A DNA stretch of 64,000 nt from Rugamonas violacea (GCF_016461825.1 NZ_JAEMNU010000118.1:1-64000), one strand, 5' to 3'; positions 50,918-60,116 are shown, counted from the stretch's first letter. Notes: generated by a model from the letters alone, not told the origin. A program made the numbers and translations.

Positions 50918-52552
50918 ATGGAGTCTATCGAAGTCGTGCTGGCCATGTTGTTGGCCGTGGTCGCCAGCGCCTACCTGGTGCGCCTGGTGCCGGTGGCGCC
51001 GCCGCTGCCGCTGGTGCAGATCGGCCTGGGCGCGCTGATCGCCGCCCGTGGCGGCCATGGCGTCGAACTCGATCCGGAGCTGTTCTTCCTGCTGTTCCTG
51101 CCGCCCCTGCTGTTCCTCGACGGCTGGCGCATCCCCAAGAGCGGCCTGCTGCGCGACAAGGGCATCATCCTCGAACTGGCGCTCGGCCTGGTGGTGTTCA
51201 CCGTGCTCGGCGCCGGCTTCCTGATCCACTGGATGATCCCGGCCATGCCGCTGCCGGTGGCCTTCGCGCTGGCCGCCATCGTCTCGCCGACCGACCCGGT
51301 GGCCGTCTCGGCCCTGGCCGCCCGCGCCCCCATCCCCAAGCGCCTGATGCACATCCTCGAAGGCGAGTCGCTGCTCAACGACGCCAGCGGCCTGGTGTGC
51401 TTCCGCTTCGCCGTCGCCGCCGCCATGACCGGCGTCTTCTCGCCGGGCGACGCCGCCCTCGCCTTCCTCTGGCTGGCCGCCGGCGGCATCGGCGCCGGCC
51501 TGGCGCTGACCCTGCTCGTCACCTGGCTGCAGCGCTGGCTGGGCCGCCGCTTCGGCGAGCCGGCCGGCTCGCCCATCCTGGTCAACCTGCTGCTGCCCTT
51601 CGGCGCCTACCTGGCCGCCGAGCACCTGGGCGCCTCCGGCATCCTGGCGGCGGTGGCGGCCGGCGTCGCCATGAGCTACGTCGAGTTGAGCGGCCACGCC
51701 CTGGCGGCCACCCGCATCCAGCGCTCGGCGGTCTGGGACACCGTGCAGTTCACCCTCAACGGCGTGATGTTCGTGCTGCTCGGCGAGCAACTGCCCACCC
51801 TGTTCCGTGGCGCCAGCGAGGCGATCGAGCAGACCGGCCACCTCAACCCCTGGTGGCTGGCCGTCTACGCGCTGAGCATCAGCGCCGGCCTGATGCTGCT
51901 GCGCCTGCTCTGGGTCTGGGCCTCGCTGCGCCTGACCATCTTCAAGCAAAGCCTGCGCGGCGCCGTGCCGCACAAGATCAACCCGCGCCTGCTGCTGGCC
52001 ACCACCCTGGCCGGCGTGCGCGGCGCCATCACCCTGGCCGGCGTGATGACCTTGCCGCTGGCGCTGCCCGACGGCACGCCCTTCCCGGCGCGCGACCTCA
52101 CCGTCTTCCTCGCCGGCGCGGTGATCCTAATCTCGCTGACGGTGGCCAGCATCGCCCTGCCGCGCCTGCTGGCCGGCATGCGCTTCCCCGACGAGCCCGC
52201 CGCCCAGCGCGCCGAGGACGCCGCCCGCCGCGCCGCCGCCACGGCCGCCATCGCCGCCATCGAGCGCGCCCAGGTGGAGCTGATGCCGGGCAGCCCGGAC
52301 GCCGACGCCTACCCGCAGGCGGCCGCCCGCGTCATCGCGCTGTACCAGCACCGCCTGCACGAGACGGCCGCCGGCGGCGACCAGCGCGCCCTGCTGCGCC
52401 AGCTCGACTGCGCCGAGACGGCGCTGCGCCTGGCCGCGCTGCAGGCCGAGCGCCACGCCATCTACCAGCTGGCGCGGCACGAGCAGCTGTCCGACGAGAC
52501 CTCGCGCAAGCTGGTGCGCGAAGTCGACCTGGTGGAGGCGCGCTACCGCTAG
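50918..52552 (+). CDS. Na+/H+ antiporter (CPA1 family)
   Basis: 544 residues from MESIEVVLAM with an AGGAAAG ribosome binding site. The ~12 hydrophobic segments carry CPA1 motifs: FLPPLLFLDGWRIP, AIVSPTDPVAVSALAARAPIP (the DP site), LEGESLLNDASGLVCFRFAVA (the ND site) and GVRGAITLAGVMTLPLALP. A cytoplasmic C-tail (~410-544) is Ala-rich and charged. It exchanges Na+ (or K+) for H+ across the inner membrane. Divergent from the tRNA gene; no partner nearby. Confidence 0.9.
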   Translation: MESIEVVLAMLLAVVASAYLVRLVPVAPPLPLVQIGLGALIAARGGHGVELDPELFFLLFLPPLLFLDGWRIPKSGLLRDKGIILELALGLVVFTVLGAGFLIHWMIPAMPLPVAFALAAIVSPTDPVAVSALAARAPIPKRLMHILEGESLLNDASGLVCFRFAVAAAMTGVFSPGDAALAFLWLAAGGIGAGLALTLLVTWLQRWLGRRFGEPAGSPILVNLLLPFGAYLAAEHLGASGILAAVAAGVAMSYVELSGHALAATRIQRSAVWDTVQFTLNGVMFVLLGEQLPTLFRGASEAIEQTGHLNPWWLAVYALSISAGLMLLRLLWVWASLRLTIFKQSLRGAVPHKINPRLLLATTLAGVRGAITLAGVMTLPLALPDGTPFPARDLTVFLAGAVILISLTVASIALPRLLAGMRFPDEPAAQRAEDAARRAAATAAIAAIERAQVELMPGSPDADAYPQAAARVIALYQHRLHETAAGGDQRALLRQLDCAETALRLAALQAERHAIYQLARHEQLSDETSRKLVREVDLVEARYR

Positions 52553-52560
52553 CGGCATCC

Positions 52561-52640
52561 GCCGCCGCCGCCACCGCCACGCCAACGCCAACGCCAACGC
52601 CCCGCCGCACCGCGCCGCACCGCGCCGCGCCGCCGGGCGC
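52561..52640 (+). repeat. Simple GC-rich tandem repeats in the gap after the antiporter
   Basis: CCGCCG and CGCCAACGCCAACGCC units followed by CGCACCGCGCCGCACCGCG repeats. Low complexity with no evident regulatory motif. Confidence 0.5.
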
Positions 52641-52711
52641 GCCGGCGCGGTAATCGGCCGGTCACATTCGCCCTCTATAGTCGCCGCTTCGACCATACAG
52701 GAGACACCCGC

Positions 52712-53611
52712 ATGTACCCGACCCCCGCCGCACTCGCCACCCCCACCGCCAGCGGCGCCGCCGCGCCCGCCCGCCGCCGCGCCGCCCTGCTCGGCCTGGC
52801 CCTCGCCGCCGCCCTGTTCGGCGCCGCCGGCGCCGCGCCGGCGGCCTCGAACATGGTGCCCGACTACGAGGTCAAGCTGCTGCTCAACCCCACCGTCGTG
52901 CTCGACTCCAACTACAAGCTGAACGCCACCGTGCTGAGCACCTTCGGCATGCCCAGCTCGGTGACCAAGATGAACGTGATGTTCATGGACGGCGACGCCA
53001 AGCCCATCTACAACAACGGCTGGATCGCCCGCGTCCGCAAGTCCGAAGGCGACAGCGGCTTCGAACTGAGCTACAAGAAGCGCTACCCCATCGCCAACGG
53101 CAACATCACCGAAGCGCTGTACCAGGCCAGCGCCGACGGTTTCACCAGCGGCGACAGCAACTACGAGGCGCAGATCGAGTGGGGCTACCAGGCCAAGACG
53201 CTGAGCATCACCAACAGCAAGACCGACAGCAAATCCGGCTACAGCGGCATGGACCTGCCCTCGACCGCCGACGCCCGCAGCCTGCTGAAGAAAAACATCC
53301 CCGGCAAGATGAACAACTGGCTCTCCAACGGCTGGGGCGGCAACGCCCTCGACACCTCGCGCAAATACGGCCCGGTGCTGGCCAAGCGCTCGGTGGGCAG
53401 CTGGAGCGGCCTCAAGCTGTATATCGAAGTCTGGCCGATCCGCAACGCCGCCGGCAGCGGCATCGACTACGTCGTCGAAGCCTCGTTCAAGACCACCAGC
53501 GAAAGCGTGGCCTCCGCCAAGCACGACGAACTGCAGGCCTTCCTCGCCGCGCGCGGCTGGTTCCTCGCCCAGGACTCGCTGAAGACCCAACTGATCATGG
53601 ACCGCTACTAG
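52712..53611 (+). CDS. Secreted protein with CYTH-like (triphosphate tunnel) fold
   Basis: 299 residues. Signal peptide with Arg-rich n-region and hydrophobic LLGLALAAALFGA, cleaved near AAPAAS. The mature protein shows the strand order of CYTH enzymes: VPDYEVKLLL (ExxK), VMFMDGD...GWIARVRK, FELSYKKRYPI, a second acidic strand in YEAQIEWG, VLAKRSVGSW, LYIEVWPI, then a C-terminal YVVEASFKT and a final helix DELQAFLAARGW. The CYTH tunnel binds triphosphates (CyaB adenylyl cyclases, thiamine triphosphatase). An exported copy is unusual. The call is inference from strand pattern; no other family fits by eye. Monocistronic with a terminator after it. Confidence 0.6.
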   Translation: MYPTPAALATPTASGAAAPARRRAALLGLALAAALFGAAGAAPAASNMVPDYEVKLLLNPTVVLDSNYKLNATVLSTFGMPSSVTKMNVMFMDGDAKPIYNNGWIARVRKSEGDSGFELSYKKRYPIANGNITEALYQASADGFTSGDSNYEAQIEWGYQAKTLSITNSKTDSKSGYSGMDLPSTADARSLLKKNIPGKMNNWLSNGWGGNALDTSRKYGPVLAKRSVGSWSGLKLYIEVWPIRNAAGSGIDYVVEASFKTTSESVASAKHDELQAFLAARGWFLAQDSLKTQLIMDRY

Positions 53612-53726
53612 ACCGGCGGACCGGCGCCCTGTCATCAAGCCGACACAATTAGCCATTATCCTGCCTGCTGTTTCGGGCGCGCCGCCGGCAAGGCGGCGCG
53701 CCGCCATCGCCGGACCAACTTGTTTG

Positions 53727-53758
53727 ATCGCCCTGGCCAGCACAGGGCGATTTTTTTT
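53727..53758 (+). terminator. Intrinsic terminator upstream of the porin gene
   Basis: ATCGCCCTG (53727-53735) and CAGGGCGAT (53743-53751) form a perfect 9-bp stem with an 8-T run immediately after. It should end the CYTH-like gene transcript 115 bp after its stop codon. Confidence 0.85.
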
Positions 53759-53774
53759 CATCTAGGGGAATTTA

Positions 53775-54839
53775 ATGCAGTCAAGAGTCATTGTTAGCAC
53801 CATCGCCGCCGCCATCTCGCTGGCCTGCACCGCCCACGCCAGCGCCCAGTCGAACGTCGCCGTCTACGGCATCATCGACAGCGGCATCGAGGTCATCAAC
53901 CACTCCGCCAGCATCCCCGGCTCGAAGGCCAACCTGACCCGCCTCAGCTCGGGCAACCTGTCCGGCTCGCGCCTGGGCTTCCGCGGCACCGAGGACCTGG
54001 GCGGCGGCCTGAAAGCCGTCTTCGCGCTCGAATCGGGCATCGGCGTCGACAACGGCACCTCGCTGCAAGGCGGCCGCCTGTTCGGCCGCCAGGCCTACGT
54101 CGGCCTGCAAGGCAGCTGGGGCGCGCTGACGCTGGGCCGGCAGAACAGCCTGATGCTCGACTGGATGAGCAAGTACAACACCATGGACAACGCCACCTGG
54201 TCGTCCAAGGTGCACGACGCCGCCTTCTCCGACCGCATCGACAACACCGTCAAATACAGCGGCAAGTTCGACGTCGTCGATGTGGCGGCCTACTACAGCA
54301 CCGGCTACGACAGCACCAAGGGCGGCGAACTGGCCGGCCACAGCAAGGCCGGCCGCGAAGTCGGCGTCGGCGCCCAATACAACGGCGCCGCCTTCCGCGC
54401 CGCCCTGGTCTACGACCGCAAGAACGGCCAGACCGCCGCGCTGGAGAACAACACCGACGAGCACCTGACCTTCGGCGCCCGCTACAAGTTCGGCGAGGCC
54501 GAAGTGCTGGGCGGTTACCTGCGCCGCAAACAGGACAACGTCGGCGCCGCCTCGGTCCGCACCGACATGGGCTGGATCGGCCTGGCCTACCAGGTCAGCG
54601 CGCCGCTGCAGCTGAGCGCCTCGCTCTACCGCACCGACGTCAAGAACTCGGACAAGGACCCGCTGTCGCTCATCAGCATGGTCAAGTACTCGCTGTCCAA
54701 GCGCACCGACCTGTACCTGATCAACTCCTACGCCAGCAACCGCAGCGGTTCCAACCTCGGCGTCAACGGCTTCGGCGTCGACATCGCCGCCGGCCAGAAC
54801 CAGTTCGGCACCATGGCCGGCGTGCGCCACACCTTCTGA
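53775..54839 (+). CDS. General bacterial porin (16-strand, Burkholderiales type)
   Basis: 354 residues with signal peptide (MQSRVIVSTIAAAISLACTAHASAQ). Begins SNVAVYGIIDSGIEV and has LSGSRLGFRGTEDLGGGLKAVFALESG, FGRQAYVGLQGSWGALTLGRQ and a terminal Phe (MAGVRHTF), all classic of Gram-negative porins of beta-proteobacteria. Outer membrane. Directly upstream of a binding-protein-dependent ABC transporter set, so it may serve that uptake system. Confidence 0.92.
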   Translation: MQSRVIVSTIAAAISLACTAHASAQSNVAVYGIIDSGIEVINHSASIPGSKANLTRLSSGNLSGSRLGFRGTEDLGGGLKAVFALESGIGVDNGTSLQGGRLFGRQAYVGLQGSWGALTLGRQNSLMLDWMSKYNTMDNATWSSKVHDAAFSDRIDNTVKYSGKFDVVDVAAYYSTGYDSTKGGELAGHSKAGREVGVGAQYNGAAFRAALVYDRKNGQTAALENNTDEHLTFGARYKFGEAEVLGGYLRRKQDNVGAASVRTDMGWIGLAYQVSAPLQLSASLYRTDVKNSDKDPLSLISMVKYSLSKRTDLYLINSYASNRSGSNLGVNGFGVDIAAGQNQFGTMAGVRHTF

Positions 54840-54843
54840 CGCC

Positions 54844-55920
54844 ATGACCGCCGACATCAGCCATCCGGCGGCCGGCACGGCCATCACCGTGTCCGCCCTG
54901 CGCCACCGCTTCGCCGACCAGCTGGTGTTGGACGGCATCGACTTCCACCTCGAAGCCGGCCAGGTGCTGGCCCTGCTCGGCCCCTCCGGCTGCGGCAAGA
55001 CCACCCTGCTCAAGCTGCTCGCCGGCCTGCTGCCGCTGGCCGCCGGCCACGGCAGCATCGACTTCGGCGCCCGCCGCGTCGCCGGCGACGGCCACTTCCT
55101 GCCGCCCGAGGCGCGCGGCCTGGGCATGGTGTTCCAGGACTACGCGCTGTGGCCGCACATGAGCGTCGGCAACAACGTCGCCTTCGCGCTGGAGATGCGC
55201 GGCCTGCCGCGCAAGCAATGCGCGCCGCGCGTGGCCGAGGCGCTGGCCGTGGTCGGCCTGCAGGGCTTCGAGCAGCGCAACCCGTCCAGCCTGTCCGGCG
55301 GCCAGCAGCAGCGCGTCGCCCTGGCCCGCGCCATCGTCGCGCGGCCGCAGGTGCTGCTGTTCGACGAGCCGCTCTCCAACCTCGACCGCGACCTGCGCGA
55401 AAGCCTGTGCCACGAGATCGGCGCCCTGCTGCGCAGCATGGGCACCACCGCCGTCTACGTCACCCACGACCAGGAGGAAGCCTTCGCCCTGGCCGACCAG
55501 GTCGCCGTCATGCGCGGCGGCCGCATCCGCCAGCTGGCCGCCCCCGCCGTGCTGCTGGGCGAACCGGCCGACACCTGCATCGCCGAATTCCTCCAGCTCG
55601 GCACCCTGCTGCACGGCGACGACATCCCCCACGCCTGGCACGGCCGCGGCCTGGCGCCGCGCTGCGAAACAACCGCGCAGCGCCTGCTGATCCCGCAGAG
55701 CGCGCTGTCGCTGCACGCCGGCGCCGAGCGGGCCGATGGCGGCCTGCGCGGCGAGGTGCTGGCCCAGCGCTACCGCAACGGCCGCTTCTTCACCGAGGTG
55801 CGCGCCAGCGACGCCCCCAAGGGCCTGACGCTGGTCACCGACACCCGCCTGCAGCAAGGCCAGTTGATCGACCTGAGCCTCGACTGGCAGCGCCTGCGCT
55901 GGCTGCCGCACGCCGCCTGA
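54844..55920 (+). CDS. ABC importer ATPase, ferric/2-aminoethylphosphonate type
   Basis: 358 residues. Walker A GPSGCGKTTLLKLLAG, Q-loop MVFQDYALWPHMSV, signature LSGGQQQRVALARAI, Walker B LLFDEPLSNLDRDLRE, switch His in VTHDQEEA, then a C-terminal TOBE-like domain (GGLRGEVLAQRYRNGRFFTEV). Subfamily FbpC/PhnT (CUT-like). Only 4 bp after the porin stop codon, so probably co-transcribed with it. The matching binding protein and permease follow after a family B repeat. Confidence 0.87.
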   Translation: MTADISHPAAGTAITVSALRHRFADQLVLDGIDFHLEAGQVLALLGPSGCGKTTLLKLLAGLLPLAAGHGSIDFGARRVAGDGHFLPPEARGLGMVFQDYALWPHMSVGNNVAFALEMRGLPRKQCAPRVAEALAVVGLQGFEQRNPSSLSGGQQQRVALARAIVARPQVLLFDEPLSNLDRDLRESLCHEIGALLRSMGTTAVYVTHDQEEAFALADQVAVMRGGRIRQLAAPAVLLGEPADTCIAEFLQLGTLLHGDDIPHAWHGRGLAPRCETTAQRLLIPQSALSLHAGAERADGGLRGEVLAQRYRNGRFFTEVRASDAPKGLTLVTDTRLQQGQLIDLSLDWQRLRWLPHAA

Positions 55921-55938
55921 GCCCGCCGGAAGCCCCCC

Positions 55939-56022
55939 GGGGTCAGTGCCGACATTCGGACACGGGCTCAAGTAGATCGGCCGGTCAGGCAGGCAATTTG
56001 TCCGATTGTCGGCACTGACCCC
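55939..56022 (+). repeat. Family B palindromic intergenic element, copy B2
   Basis: Left arm 55939-55963 is identical to B1 and B3. Right arm 55998-56022 has two mismatches to it (TTGTCCGATTGTCGG). The spacer is 34 bp. It begins 18 bp after the ATPase stop codon and ends 34 bp before the binding-protein gene. Confidence 0.78.
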
Positions 56023-56056
56023 GCCCGCAACCACAGAACACATGACAAGGAAACAC

Positions 56057-57040
56057 ATGAATTTCGCCGCCCCCTTCCCCCTGCCCCGCCTGGCCCTGGC
56101 GCTGGCCGCCGCGCTGGCCCTGGCCGCCCCGGCCGCCTCGGCGCTGACCATCTACAGCGCCGGTCCCGGCAAGCTGATCGACACCTTGGCCGCCGAGTTC
56201 AAGCGCGCCAGCGGCGTCAGCGTCGACGTCTTCCAGGCCGACACCGGCAAGGTCATGGCGCGCCTGCAGGCCGAGGCCACCAACCCGCGCGCCGACGTCG
56301 TCATCTCGGCCTCATGGGACAGCGCGGTCGACCTCGACCGGCGCGGCTGGCTGCTCAATTACAGCAGCCCCAACGCCGCCCAGGTGCCCGGCCGCTTCAA
56401 GCAGCCGGCCTATGTGGCGCAAGGCCTGTCGGTGCTGTCCATCGTCTGGAACAGCAAGAGCGGCACGCCGCGCCCGCGCGACTGGAGCGACCTGACCCAG
56501 CCCGTCTACAAGGACAAGCTGACCATGCCCGACCCGGCGCAATCGGGCGCCTCGCTCGACCTGTTGTCCGGCATGCAGGGCCGCCAGTCCGACCAGACCT
56601 GGCAGCTGTTCGGCGCCCTCAAGGCCAACGGCATGGTCGTCGCCGGCCCCAACGCCCAGGCGATGAACCCGGTGCTGCAGGGCGCCAAGGCGGTGGTGTT
56701 CGGCGCCGTCGACTATGTCGCGCTGGGCAACCAGGCGGCCGGCGAAAGCATCGAGGCGATCTTCCCGAAAAGCGGCACCGTGGTCGCGCCGCGCCCGATG
56801 ATGATCCTGAAATCCTCCAAGGCCGCCGACGACGCCCGCAAGTTCATCGACTTCGTCCTCTCGCCCAAGGGCCAGGCGCTGGTCGCCGACGCCTACCTGA
56901 TCCCGGCGCGCCAGGACATCGCCGCCAAGCGCCAAACGCTGAAGGACATCAAGCTGCTGCCCGAGCTCGACGCCGGCCAGAGCCTGGCCGCGCGCGCCAC
57001 CGCGCTGCACCGCTTCGCCACCCTGTTCGGCCGCAAGTAG
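56057..57040 (+). CDS. Periplasmic binding protein, ferric/phosphonate-type ABC importer
   Basis: 327 residues from MNFAAPFPLPRL with AAGGAA upstream. Signal peptide cleaved near ASA. Class-II binding-protein fold (type FbpA/PhnS): LTIYSAGPGKLIDTLAAEFKRASGVSVDVFQADTGKVMARLQAEA, RADVVISASWDS, DPAQSGASLDLL. The GKVMARL-containing segment resembles Fe3+ binding proteins; the Tyr pair needed for Fe3+ was not verified, so phosphonate or another ligand is possible. Confidence 0.83.
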   Translation: MNFAAPFPLPRLALALAAALALAAPAASALTIYSAGPGKLIDTLAAEFKRASGVSVDVFQADTGKVMARLQAEATNPRADVVISASWDSAVDLDRRGWLLNYSSPNAAQVPGRFKQPAYVAQGLSVLSIVWNSKSGTPRPRDWSDLTQPVYKDKLTMPDPAQSGASLDLLSGMQGRQSDQTWQLFGALKANGMVVAGPNAQAMNPVLQGAKAVVFGAVDYVALGNQAAGESIEAIFPKSGTVVAPRPMMILKSSKAADDARKFIDFVLSPKGQALVADAYLIPARQDIAAKRQTLKDIKLLPELDAGQSLAARATALHRFATLFGRK

Positions 57041-57043
57041 ACC

Positions 57044-58738
57044 GTGCGCCCCGTTCTAGCCCGCCTGCCCGCGCTGGGCACGCCGCTGGTGTTCGGCGCC
57101 ACGGCGGCGGCCCTGCTGCTGCTGGTGGCGCTGCCGCTGGCCTTCATCTTCCTGCAGGCGGTGTTCCCGCAGTTGGCCAACGGCTCGCTGGCGGCGCCGC
57201 TGTCGCACCTGGCCGGCGTGTTCGGCGACCCGGCGCTGCTCGCCCTGACCGGCAACACGCTGCGCCTGGGCGCCTGCGTGGTGCTCACCAGCGCCGCCGT
57301 CGGCATCCCGCTGGGCATGCTGCGCGGCCTGTTCAAGCTGCCGCTGGCGCCGTTGTGGGACCTGCTGTTCCTGGTGCCCTTCATGATCCCGCCCTACATC
57401 GCCGCGCTCGGCTGGATCACCATGCTGCAGCCGAACGGCTACCTCGAACAGCTCACCGGCCTGCGCCTGTCGTCCTTCCTGTTCTCCTTCGCCGGCGTGG
57501 TCTTCGTGATGACCCTGAACGTCTTCCCGGTGGTCTACTTCGCCGTCTCGCGCAGCGTCGCCAGCACCGGCTCGCGGCTGGCCGACGTCGGCCGCGTCTG
57601 CGGCGCCTCGCCCTGGCGCGCCTTCCTGCGCATCACCCTGCCGCTGGCCACGCCCGGCATCGCCGCCAGCCTGCTGCTGGTGTTCGCCATGGTCATCGAG
57701 GAATACGGCACGCCGGCCGCGCTGGCCGCCAACGCCGGCTTCTTCGTGCTGGTCACCGACATCGAGCGGCGCTTCTCCGACTGGCCGATCGACCTGCCCG
57801 GCGCCGCCACCCTGTCGGTCGTGCTGGTGCTGCTGGCCATGCTGGTGTTCTGGCTGCAGCGCCGCCTGCTCGGCAAACAGGTCTTCGAAACCCAGACCGG
57901 CAAACCGAACGACGTCGCGCCGCGCCGCCTCGGCGCCTGGCAATGGCCGGTCGCCGCCGCCTTCGCGCTGGTCGCGCTGGTGGCCACCGCCGCGCCGCTG
58001 TTCGCCATCGTCGTCACGGCGCTGATGCGCACCCTGTCCGGCGGCCTGCGCCTGGCCAACCTCTCGCTCGACAACTTCACTGAGATCTTCGGCCGCGACG
58101 ACAGCGCCCTGCAGGCCCTGGGCACCAGCGCCGGCCTGGGGCTGGCGACGGCGCTGGTCACCGGCATGCTCGGCCTGCTGGTCGCCTACTGCGTGGTCAA
58201 GACCCGGCTGCGCGGCCGCCGCGTCCTCGACCTGCTGTCGGTGGCGCCCAACTGCCTGCCCGGCATCGTCGTCGGCGTCGGTTTGATTTTGGCGTGGAAC
58301 CAGTCGCTCTGGCCCGCCACACCGTACAACACCTGGGCCATCCTGCTGCTGGCCTACTGCTGCCTGCTGCTGCCCTACCCGGTGCGCTACGCCAGCGCCG
58401 CCTTCGCCCAGATCGGCGACAGCATGGAAGCCGCCGCCCGCGTCCACGGCGCCGACCTGCGCCGCACGCTGCTGCGCATCCTGCTGCCGCTGGTCTTCCC
58501 CAGCCTGCTGGCGGCGATGATGATGGTGTTCGCCGTCGCCTCGCGCGAGCTGGTCGCCACGCTGCTGCTGGCGCCGACCGGCATCAAGACCACCTCGCTG
58601 TACATCTGGCGCCAGTTCGAGCAGGGCTCGGTCGGCCGCGGCATGGCGATGAGCGTGGTGACCATCCTGATGACCACCGGCGTGATGGTGGCCGTGACCC
58701 TGTGGCGCCAACGCGCCGAGCGGGCCGGCGCAGCCTGA
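57044..58738 (+). CDS. ABC importer permease with two fused membrane domains
   Basis: 564 residues from a GTG codon 3 bp after the binding-protein stop; the ribosome binding site is weak. Two copies of the binding-protein-dependent permease domain, each with an EAA-type loop (RSVASTGSRLADVGRVCGASPWRAFLRITLPL and DSMEAAARVHGADLRRTLLRILLPL), as in FbpB/PhnU-type fusion permeases of ferric importers. About 12 hydrophobic segments. Third gene of the importer. Confidence 0.87.
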   Translation: MRPVLARLPALGTPLVFGATAAALLLLVALPLAFIFLQAVFPQLANGSLAAPLSHLAGVFGDPALLALTGNTLRLGACVVLTSAAVGIPLGMLRGLFKLPLAPLWDLLFLVPFMIPPYIAALGWITMLQPNGYLEQLTGLRLSSFLFSFAGVVFVMTLNVFPVVYFAVSRSVASTGSRLADVGRVCGASPWRAFLRITLPLATPGIAASLLLVFAMVIEEYGTPAALAANAGFFVLVTDIERRFSDWPIDLPGAATLSVVLVLLAMLVFWLQRRLLGKQVFETQTGKPNDVAPRRLGAWQWPVAAAFALVALVATAAPLFAIVVTALMRTLSGGLRLANLSLDNFTEIFGRDDSALQALGTSAGLGLATALVTGMLGLLVAYCVVKTRLRGRRVLDLLSVAPNCLPGIVVGVGLILAWNQSLWPATPYNTWAILLLAYCCLLLPYPVRYASAAFAQIGDSMEAAARVHGADLRRTLLRILLPLVFPSLLAAMMMVFAVASRELVATLLLAPTGIKTTSLYIWRQFEQGSVGRGMAMSVVTILMTTGVMVAVTLWRQRAERAGAA

Positions 58739-58749
58739 TCCAAGCAAGC

Positions 58750-58894
58750 GGGGTCAGCAGCAAGCGGGGTCAGTGCCGACATTCGGACACGAGCTCAAGC
58801 AAACGAAAGGGCGATGAGCGACATTTGTCCATTTGTCGGCACTGACCCCGAGTGCTGAGCCCGTCTATTTGTCCGATTGTCGGCACTGACCCCG
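58750..58894 (+). repeat. Family B palindromic intergenic element with two right arms, copy B3
   Basis: Left arm GGGGTCAGTGCCGACATTCG followed by GACAC at 58766-58790. The right-arm sequence TTTGTCC(A/G)(T/A)T..GTCGGCACTGACCCC appears twice, at 58824-58849 and 58868-58893. An extra partial left unit (GGGGTCAGCAG) sits at 58750-58760. Lies between the permease stop codon and the LytS-like gene. Confidence 0.78.
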
Positions 58895-59027
58895 AATGCT
58901 GAGTCCGCCTGTCTTCCACCACCAGCTACGGCTCCTTCCTGTGAGGCCGCTGAAGCGTGATCTTGGAGGCTTTGACAAGCAGTTCAGAATCGGCAATCAT
59001 CTTGCTTTCTTTTCAAGGCAGGCGGCC

Positions 59028-60116
59028 ATGCTGAGCAAGCGCACCACACTCGCCGTCGGCGCCGTCTGGGTGCTGTTCTGGATGCTGTTGATTACCACCG
59101 AGGTGCAGGACTACCTGCGCCGGGGCCACCACCAACTGTGGCAACCGGTGCTGTGGTCGGCATCGTCGGGCGTCACCGCCACGCTGCTGACCCTGGCCCA
59201 GCGCCATTACACGAAGCGCTACGACCATCTGCTGGCGACGCCGCTGCGCTGGTTCGGCCGTCAATTCCTGTGGTTGCCGGTGTTCTGGATCAGCTTCGTG
59301 CCGCTCACCTTCGGCATGCGCCACCTGGTCTACGCGCTGGCCGGCGAGCGCTACAGGCACGAAGCCTGGGCCGAAACCTTCCTGTACGAGGACATCAAGA
59401 TCACCGTCTTCTTCGGCACCGTCGCGGTGGTGTTGTTCGGCATCCTGTCCTACCACGCGCTGCAGCAAGAGCAGTTGCGCGCCGAACGGGCCAAGAGCGC
59501 GCTGCGCCAGACCCAATTGCTGCGCCTGACCCAGCAAATGCAGCCGCACTTCCTGTTCAACGCCCTCAACACCATCTCCTCGTTGATGCACCAGGACGTC
59601 GACCGCGCCGACACCATGCTGATCCAGCTGGCCGACGTGCTGCGCGCCACGCTCGAACTCAGCGGCCAGCACGAGACGCCGCTGGCCAACGAGCTGCGCC
59701 TGCTGCGCGCCTACGCCAGCCTGATGCACGAACGTTTCAGCGACCGCGTCAGCATCGACTGGCACATCGACGACACGCTGCTGGCCTGCCCGGTGCCGGT
59801 GATGAGCATGCAGCCGCTGCTGGAGAACATCTTCAAGCACACCGTCGAGCGACGCCGCCAGCCGGTGCGCATCAGCATCGCCGCCAGCCGCGAGCACGAC
59901 CAGTTGGTGCTGCGCTTGGACGACGACGGCGGCACCTTGGCACCGGCCGGCGCCAACGGCAGCGGCAGCGGCAGCGGCGCCGCCAACACCGGCATCGGCC
60001 TGGCCAACCTGCGCGAGCGCCTGGGCGAACTGCACGGCGAGCGCGCCAGCCTGACGCTGAGCGCCCTGGCACCGGCCGGCGTGCGCGCCGAACTGCGGCT
60101 GCCATGCGCCTGCTGA
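59028..60116 (+). CDS. LytS-type sensor histidine kinase
   Basis: 362 residues from MLSKRTTLAVG. Four hydrophobic segments (~10-160) form the sensor. Then a HisK_5 domain with phospho-His in LTQQMQPHFLFNALNTISSL and an HATPase with N-box MSMQPLLENIFKHTVERR and a GLANLRERL segment. This HWE/LytS kinase type pairs with LytTR response regulators, and its partner gene overlaps it by 13 bp. A short Gly/Ser run lies in the ATPase lid loop. Signal unknown. Confidence 0.88.
   Translation: MLSKRTTLAVGAVWVLFWMLLITTEVQDYLRRGHHQLWQPVLWSASSGVTATLLTLAQRHYTKRYDHLLATPLRWFGRQFLWLPVFWISFVPLTFGMRHLVYALAGERYRHEAWAETFLYEDIKITVFFGTVAVVLFGILSYHALQQEQLRAERAKSALRQTQLLRLTQQMQPHFLFNALNTISSLMHQDVDRADTMLIQLADVLRATLELSGQHETPLANELRLLRAYASLMHERFSDRVSIDWHIDDTLLACPVPVMSMQPLLENIFKHTVERRRQPVRISIAASREHDQLVLRLDDDGGTLAPAGANGSGSGSGAANTGIGLANLRERLGELHGERASLTLSALAPAGVRAELRLPCAC

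Noticed and set aside
52561..52640. GC-rich tandem repeats as regulatory iterons
   Set aside because: Units are imperfect and of mixed length (3-9 bp), consistent with low-complexity GC-rich filler.
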